Below, piece by piece: positions 14,401 to 21,600 of a DNA stretch of 64,000 bases (its first letter is position 1; every line of letters begins with the position of its first letter). Origin of the DNA: Elgaria multicarinata webbii. Lineage: Eukaryota > Chordata > Lepidosauria > Squamata > Anguidae. The notes below the pieces were generated by a model. That model ran no database searches, had not been told where the DNA came from, and saw only the letters and a program-made list of their open reading frames with translations. The stretch is taken from positions 32,097,501-32,161,500 of the forward strand of contig NC_086183.1 in assembly GCF_023053635.1 (NCBI RefSeq). Reading direction: 5' to 3'. The translations under genes and the position numbers were made by a program.

Positions 14401-15268
14401 ACGCTTTGTGGAAGAGGGTTCCTTTGTCTTTGATGCCAGGCAATGGTGTGCAGCCGGCCGGCCTTTTTGTGGACTAGTAACTTGCGCGAGCTCATTTGCA
14501 AAGCTTTCTTGAAAGCCCTGTGCCTTCTCTTTTGGACTCCTTCCAACTCCAGCTCTTCTTCCATTGCCTGTCGCTGAACTGACCTGCGCTTCGAAGCTTT
14601 GTGCCGATGGAGAAATATGCCTCGAGAGCCCGTCTGGATCCCGATGTGTTTGCGCCCCAGGTTGGAGTGGAGAGTTGTGTCAAAATGGTAAGAGGTTCCC
14701 ACCTTGGCGGAACGGCGCTGGGAGGGAGGGAGGGAGGGATGTGAACGTCTGGTCCCACTGCTGTTTCCGAGCCCGCCTGGCTGGCTGGGGCAGGGGCGGA
14801 ACTATAGGACTTCGCAATCTGTCTAAACAGGCACAGGATAGAGCCCCTAAGCCATGAGAACATCAGCAGAGCCCTGGTGTGGGATCAGACCAAGGGTCCA
14901 TCTAGTCCAGCACTCTGTTCCCACAGTGGCCAGCCAGCCATTGGCCAGGGACCCACAAGGCAGGACGTGGTGCAACAGCACCCTCCCGCCCATGTTCCCC
15001 AGCAACTGGGGCACACAGGCTTACTGCCTCAAATACTGGAGATAGCACACAACCCTCAGGGCTAGTAGCCCTGGATAGCCTTCGCCTCCAGGAATTTATC
15101 CAAGGCAGACATGCCCAACCTGGTGTTTTTCAGATGTGTTGGACCACAACTGGCTGGGAATGATGGAAGTTGCAGTCCTACACAGCTAGAGAAGAATGTT
15201 TTAAGTTTCCGCAGGACTCGTTATCATTTTAGTTCAGGAAAATACTATTTATTTATTTACTTATGTAT

Positions 15269-15319
<51 letters not shown>

Positions 15320-17111
15320 TTTCTTACCCGCTTCTCCGATTGGATCGAGGCAGGAAACAACGGCAAGCATAAAATACTGATTAAAAACATAGCATACACT
15401 GTTAAAAACATCCTAAAAGCATATTAAAAGTATCCTAAAATTCCCCTGGATAGGCCTGCAGGAAGAGGTCAGTCTTGATGGCTTTCTTGAACGCTAGAAG
15501 ACTGTCAAGCTGACGAGTCTCCTCCGGCAGGCTATTTCAAGGATGCGCTTCATGTTCTGCGGAAGAAACGTGTATGTTAGCCCTCTCATTGGCAAACTTT
15601 CGAAAGGCACACACACTTTTCTAATGTAGAAAGGAGCAAATGCACCTTTTAGTGGAAATGTGGGGGTGGGGGCAAGGGGGTCAGGGAAGAAATGTAGGGC
15701 AAGCTGGTGTAGGTTTTTGCGAGCACCCACACGTGCAGATTTTAAAACTGAATGGGAAATGGTCAAAACGCTGAAGCCGCGTCCGTTTCCGTTGTAGCAA
15801 ATAAAACCAAATCAAGAAACAAACGTTCCAGCCCAGAGAGTCCTGGGGCATCTTAAAGACTAAGAAATGTATTGTGGCGAAGGATCGAGATGATTTCTGT
15901 GTGGTTTGAGGTTTTTCTTTGTAACCATGAGGGCTGGTACCTTGAAAACTGATGATTACCTCTGTGTGTGTGTTTTCCCTGAGTCAGCAGGATTCTGCAC
16001 TTGGAGGACTTGAATGTGATTTCTGGCAGAATTGCAATACTTCTCTCTGCTGCATGCGCTATTAATTCACTTACAGCAGCGCTGAGGGACCCATGGCTGT
16101 CCCCATGTTCTTGGACTACAACTTCCATCAACCTTAGCCAGTATGCTCAGTGGTCTGGGATAATGGTCCAGCAACAGCTGAGGGCGGCTGGTCCCCATCC
16201 TCTGACTTATGGAGTTCATCCTTGCCACTAGAAGTGTGGTAACAACCACTTTCCTTAGATGACTTTATAGTTGTTCTTGTTGATGCTATTGAGGCATTTA
16301 AAGTGCAACCCTTTGCATGTTTAGGAAGAAGTGGAAGAATGCTGGGAGTCGTGGGACTCCCCCCCCCTGTCTAAACATGCATAGGATTGCGCCCTTAGAA
16401 GCTATACCTGAACCTCTCCATTGCAGCTGATCCTTCTAATCACAACACATGTATTGCTGCTCCCTAGAGGTAACCGCCTGTCTGTCGGAGCCCTGCAGTC
16501 ATGGAGGGAGTTGCAGAGACCTCCCGGAAGGCTTCAAGTGCATCTGCCCACCTCAGTGGACCGGAAAGACCTGCCAGATTGGTGAGGCTTTTGTCCTTTG
16601 TTGCATGCCGTGACATGGAGCTCCGCCGCTCCGCCTCCCAGCTCCCCTGCACCACACGCCTCTCCTCTTCCCTGGCCCTGTGTGAGTTTTTGGCCCCTGC
16701 TAACAAACCGACCTCCCACTTTCTCTCCCTGCAGCTGCCCTGCTTTTCAACATTCCGAGGCTGATTCTTCCTCCTTGGAAGTTTGAATGTTTGTGCTCAT
16801 TCTGTTACCTCCCTGTAGAATTTCTGGTTTTAGCTAGAGAAGGACTTGTAGGTGGAAGGTTTTTTTTAAAAAAAACCTATTGGGCCTATAAGAGACCAGA
16901 TGCTTAATTTCTGTGTCGTTTCAGTTTTTTCCTCTGAAGCCTAGAAACTTGAAAAGTGATATCATCTACCCCCCACCCCCCGCCCCAGATCAGGTAGATT
17001 CTATGTTCAGAGTCCTTCTTGCTGCACAAGTAATAGAAGGCAGTAGTTATTAAGTAGTACTATATAAGGTACCAGGAGGCACACAACTACTCCAAACACC
17101 AATAAAAAGTG

Positions 17112-17151
<40 letters not shown>

Positions 17152-18548
17152 TTATTCATTTGTATCCTGCCTTTTGCCCAATGCTGGGCCTCAAGGCGGC
17201 TTAATTATCAGATAACCCATTTATTTACAATTTGTAAAGATATGTAAAACTTTTATAAAAGTCTGTAATATTGTTGGACTGTATTATAATGGTACTCTTT
17301 CATGTATGGTGTAAATTATTGGTTATTATAGTACCCAACATTGTGATTGTTAACCACCTTGAGACACATCAGTTTGTTTTACATATCTTTACAAATTGCA
17401 AATAAATGGGTTATCTGATCATTATCCCTTTTTATTGGTGTTTGGAGTGGTTGTGTGCCGCCTGGCACCTTGTATAGTACAGAGTCCTTTTTGGCTGTGA
17501 CTGCTGCTAGGAATAAATCGGACATCACAGGAGGCTTTACCCCTTGCTTCGGCTAGCTCACCCTTCTTCTGGTGGCTAGAAGGATCCAGCAGGACTTGTC
17601 TTGTGTTCTTTATTCCAGATGTCAATGAATGCCAGAAGAACCCGTGCCTCCATGCCCGGGGGTGTAAAAACCTCATTGGGGGCTATTTCTGCGACTGCCT
17701 GGAAGGCTGGACGGGACCAAACTGCAATCTCAGTAAGAAGTGGGGGGGGGCAACCAATGGGGTGTGAGGTGCTACGGGGGGGTTGCTGAACTGCACCCAT
17801 TTAACGGCTCTGGCCGCGAATCTATTTCCTGTAGCCCTGGATCTGTTCTCCAAAGCTGTGTGTGTCTGTTAATACCAATGGCAGATTCTTTCTTAGCTAA
17901 TACATACTGGTAGTCGGTGTGGCCAGAGCCGAAAGGACGCCCACCCTGCACTTCCTCTCTTTCTCGCGCTTAAAAATCTCTGGCCCGCACAGCTGTTTTC
18001 CAGCGGGGGGAAATGCAGAGGAGAGGAGGTTTAAATCTCACCTCCCTCTGCGATCTCCCCCCGCCACTCAGCTGATCGCTAGGAAATAGCTGAGGAGCAG
18101 GGAAATGGAGGCTCCGCGGATGTTTTCCTGCTGCTCAGCTGAGCAGCGTGCAGGGGAAGGGAGCGTCCCGGGAGAGGAAGTTCCAGCCCTCTCCTCCGTG
18201 CAGCCTCCTCTTGCCCCACGGCACCACGACTGCACTGCAGGGTGGGGGGCAGGCTGAGGGGAGGGGGAGGGCCTGGAGGGAGGCTGGTGGGCCAGCTGTG
18301 GGGAGGGCCGGGGCTCCGCTTGCGGCCAGGTTCCCCACTCCTGCTTTACGCTCTCCCAGGGTGGTTCGTCTGGCAGTCCGAAAGCTTGCCGTTCTTCACA
18401 GCGCTGCGCTCTGAGAAGGGAGGGCGGCTGCTGGACTTGCCAGACTTTACAAATATCGCCCTCTCTTTTGCATCCATCTTTTCCCTTCTGGACAGGAGAG
18501 AAGTCATGCCAGAGACAGTGTCGCAACGGAGGGACCTGCCAGGTAGGG

Positions 18549-18580
<32 letters not shown>

Positions 18581-18596
18581 ATGTGTGTGTGTTTCA

Positions 18597-18632
<36 letters not shown>

Positions 18633-21600
18633 ATGTGTGTGTTTCAGTGTGTGTGTGTGAGAGAGATGTGTGTGTGTTTCAGTGTGTGTGTGAGAGAGAA
18701 TGTGTGTGTGTTTCAGTGTGTGTGTGTGTGTGAGAGAGAGAGAGAATGTGTGTGTGTTTCAGTGTGTGTGTGTGAGAGAGAGAATGTGTGTGTTTCAGTG
18801 TGTGTGTGTGAGAGAGAGAATGTGTGTGTTTCAGTGTGTGTGTGAGAGAATGTGTGTGTGTTTCAGTGTGTGTGTGTGAGTGTGTGTGTTTCAGTGTGTG
18901 TGTGTGTGAGAGAGAATGTGTGTGTGTTTCAGTGTGTGTGAGAGAGAATGTGTGTGTGTTTCAGTGTGTGTGTGTGAGAGTGTGTGTGTGTTTCAGTGTG
19001 TGTGTGAGAGAGAATGTGTGTGTGTTTCAGTGTGTGTGTGAGAGAGAGAGAATGTGTGTGTTTCAGTGTGTGTGTGAGAGAGAATGTGTGTGTTTCAGTG
19101 TGTGTGTGAGAGAATGTGTGTGTGAGAGAGAATGTGTGTGTGTTTCAGTGTGTCTGTGTGAGAGAGAGAGAATGTGTGTGTGAGAGAGAATGTGTGAGTT
19201 TCAGTGTGTGTGTGAGAGAGAATGTGTGTGTGTTTCAATGTGTGTGTGTTTGTGTGTGTGAGAGAGAGAGAAAGAAAGAGAGAGTGTGTGTGTGTTTCAG
19301 TGTGTGTATGTGTGTGTGAGGGAGCGAATGTGTGTGAGTTTCAGTGTGTGTGTGTATGTGAGAGAGAGAGAGAGAGAGAATGTGTGTTTGTTTCAGTGTG
19401 TGTGCGTGTGCGCATGTGAAAAAGTGTGTGTGGGAGGGAGAGAGAGAGAGAGAGAGAGAGAAATGAGACAAATCCTTTTAAAAATCAAGAATCAGAGGCT
19501 GCTGTCTTTAGGGTTTTAGTGCTCCAGTCTCCACCAAACTGACCTCTGGGATGTTTTCTCACCACACCTTTGTTGGCTTCCTGGGGTCCTGGTCCCTCCC
19601 TCCCCAATGTTTAGGACGGCAACTGTCGGCATTAGCTGACCCTTGGCCCTGCTCGCTGGATCTGATGGGAGCTGAAGTCCAAAGCATCTGGCAGGCCCTG
19701 GGTCGGGGGAGGCTGCCGTGAATGTCCGCGTGCTTCGACCCAGGCCGACAGCTGTCCTCCCGTCCCTCCAGGGGCCCTTTGTCCAGCCCAGCTGCCTTTT
19801 CCCCAAAGCCCGCTCCTGCACAACTGCTCTCAGTGGCTTCCCAGCGCCATTTCCCCAACTCTCTCCTCTTAAACGTCCCCAACAGGTGAAAGATGGCGGG
19901 CACAGCTGCTCCTGCCGGGCGGGATATACAGGTGCCGAGTGCGAGACGGAGCTGAGTGCCTGCAGTGGCGCCCCCTGCCTGCACGGAGGACTGTGCCAGG
20001 AGACAGAAAACGGGACCTCCCTCTGCAGCTGCCCTCCGGGGCTTAGCGGCAGCCGCTGTGAGGTAACCGTCCCGTCCCCCACATGGGTCTTCTATGGGAT
20101 GGGAATTCAGCGACGTCCAAGCAACAGGACTTCCGAGGGAGTTAAAGCGGTGCGGCGTGAACTAACTCCCTCTCTCTCTTTCTTCTTTCTTCCTTTCTTT
20201 TTCTCCTTCCCTCTCTCTTCTTTCTTTCTCGCTATCTCGCTTCCTTTTTTCTCTCTTCTTCCTTCCTTTTTCTCCTTCTCTCTTCTTTCTTTCTCTCTCT
20301 CTCTTCTTTCTTCCTTTCTTTTTCTCCTTCTCTCTCTCTTCTTTTTCTCTCTTCCTTCCTTCTTCTCCTCTCTCTCTTCTTTCTCTCTCTCTTCTTTCTT
20401 CCTTTCTTTTTCTCCTTCTCTCTCTCTTCTTTTCTCTCTCTCTATGTCTTCTTTCTTTTTCTCTTTCTTTCTTTCTTCTTTTCTTTCTTACTCTCCCTCG
20501 CCCTCTGTACTTCTCTCTCTCTCACACCCACTCTCTCCCCTCCCTTCTTTTCTTTCTCTCCATCTCCCCCACCTTCTCTCTTTTTCTCTTCTCTTCCTTT
20601 TGCTTTCTGTCTCCCCCACCTTCTCTCTCTCCCCACCCTTTTCTTTTTTCTTTCTCTCTTCCCCCCCTCTCTTAGAGCAATGTTTGGCAAAGTCTCCAAA
20701 GCTGAGCATCTTTCCCAATGGATGGGGTGGGTGGGGTTGAGCCTTCAGTGCCATCCAGAGGCCTTTGCCCCTCCCCACAACCAGAGTAAGCTGAATAAAC
20801 TATGCAGAACATATGCAGTTTTGCTCCCCTTGCATAATACTTACGCAGCAGAAGGTCTTCAATGCAAAGTTTGCTCAGCCCTGTTGTTAAAAGAACTCCC
20901 AGCTTTCTGAAATTTCAGACATTTCCCACCCTCCCTTCTGGCAACGTCCGTCGAAGCATCTCTGGCGATCCAGAGTATTACTGCCCCGATGAGGGCCTCC
21001 AGCGGTGCCTTTCTCTTGATCTAGCAGGTCTTTGTGGATCTCTGCTCCTCGAACCCTTGTCCGGAGGGCACCTCCTGCCTGGGCGGAGAAGGCAGCTATG
21101 TCTGCTCGTGCCCTGAAGGGGCCATTTGCGAGAGGCTGCAAGAGCCCTGCCTGGACGGCGTGTGCCAAGGTGGGTGCCCGGAGCTGGCCTGGAGCCACAT
21201 TTGGGCCAAAGCTGTGATGCTTCTCAGCTGGCAGCTCAGGCTGTTTTATTTATTTATTCATTACATTTATATCCCACCTTTTTTCCTCCAAGGAACCCAT
21301 AATCCTCCTCCCCTCCGTGTTATCCTCACAACAACAACCCTGTGAGGTAGGCTGGGCTGAGAGTCTGTGACTGGCCCAAAGTCACCCAGTGGGTTTCCAT
21401 GGCCGAGTGGGGACTAGAACCCATATCTCCAGACTCCCAGCCCAACACCTTAGCCACTACACCACACTGGCTCTTTAGGAGAAGATATCATCTGGCACTG
21501 CCTTGATGTATGGAGTCAGGGCAGGGGGGTGCTTTAAGCCAGATGGTTCTCTATTCCAGCCTTCCCCCACACAGGCGGACATTGCCAGGTTAGGAAAGGC

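Noticed and set aside
18585-19519. Open frames of VCVCERERE type across the TG/GA array
   Set aside because: Low-complexity by-product of a dinucleotide array inside an intron.
19718-20740. 340-codon open frame covering the EGF7/8 exon and the CT tract
   Set aside because: Only 19886-20062 is coding; the rest runs through intron sequence with a canonical donor at 20063 and the polypyrimidine tract.
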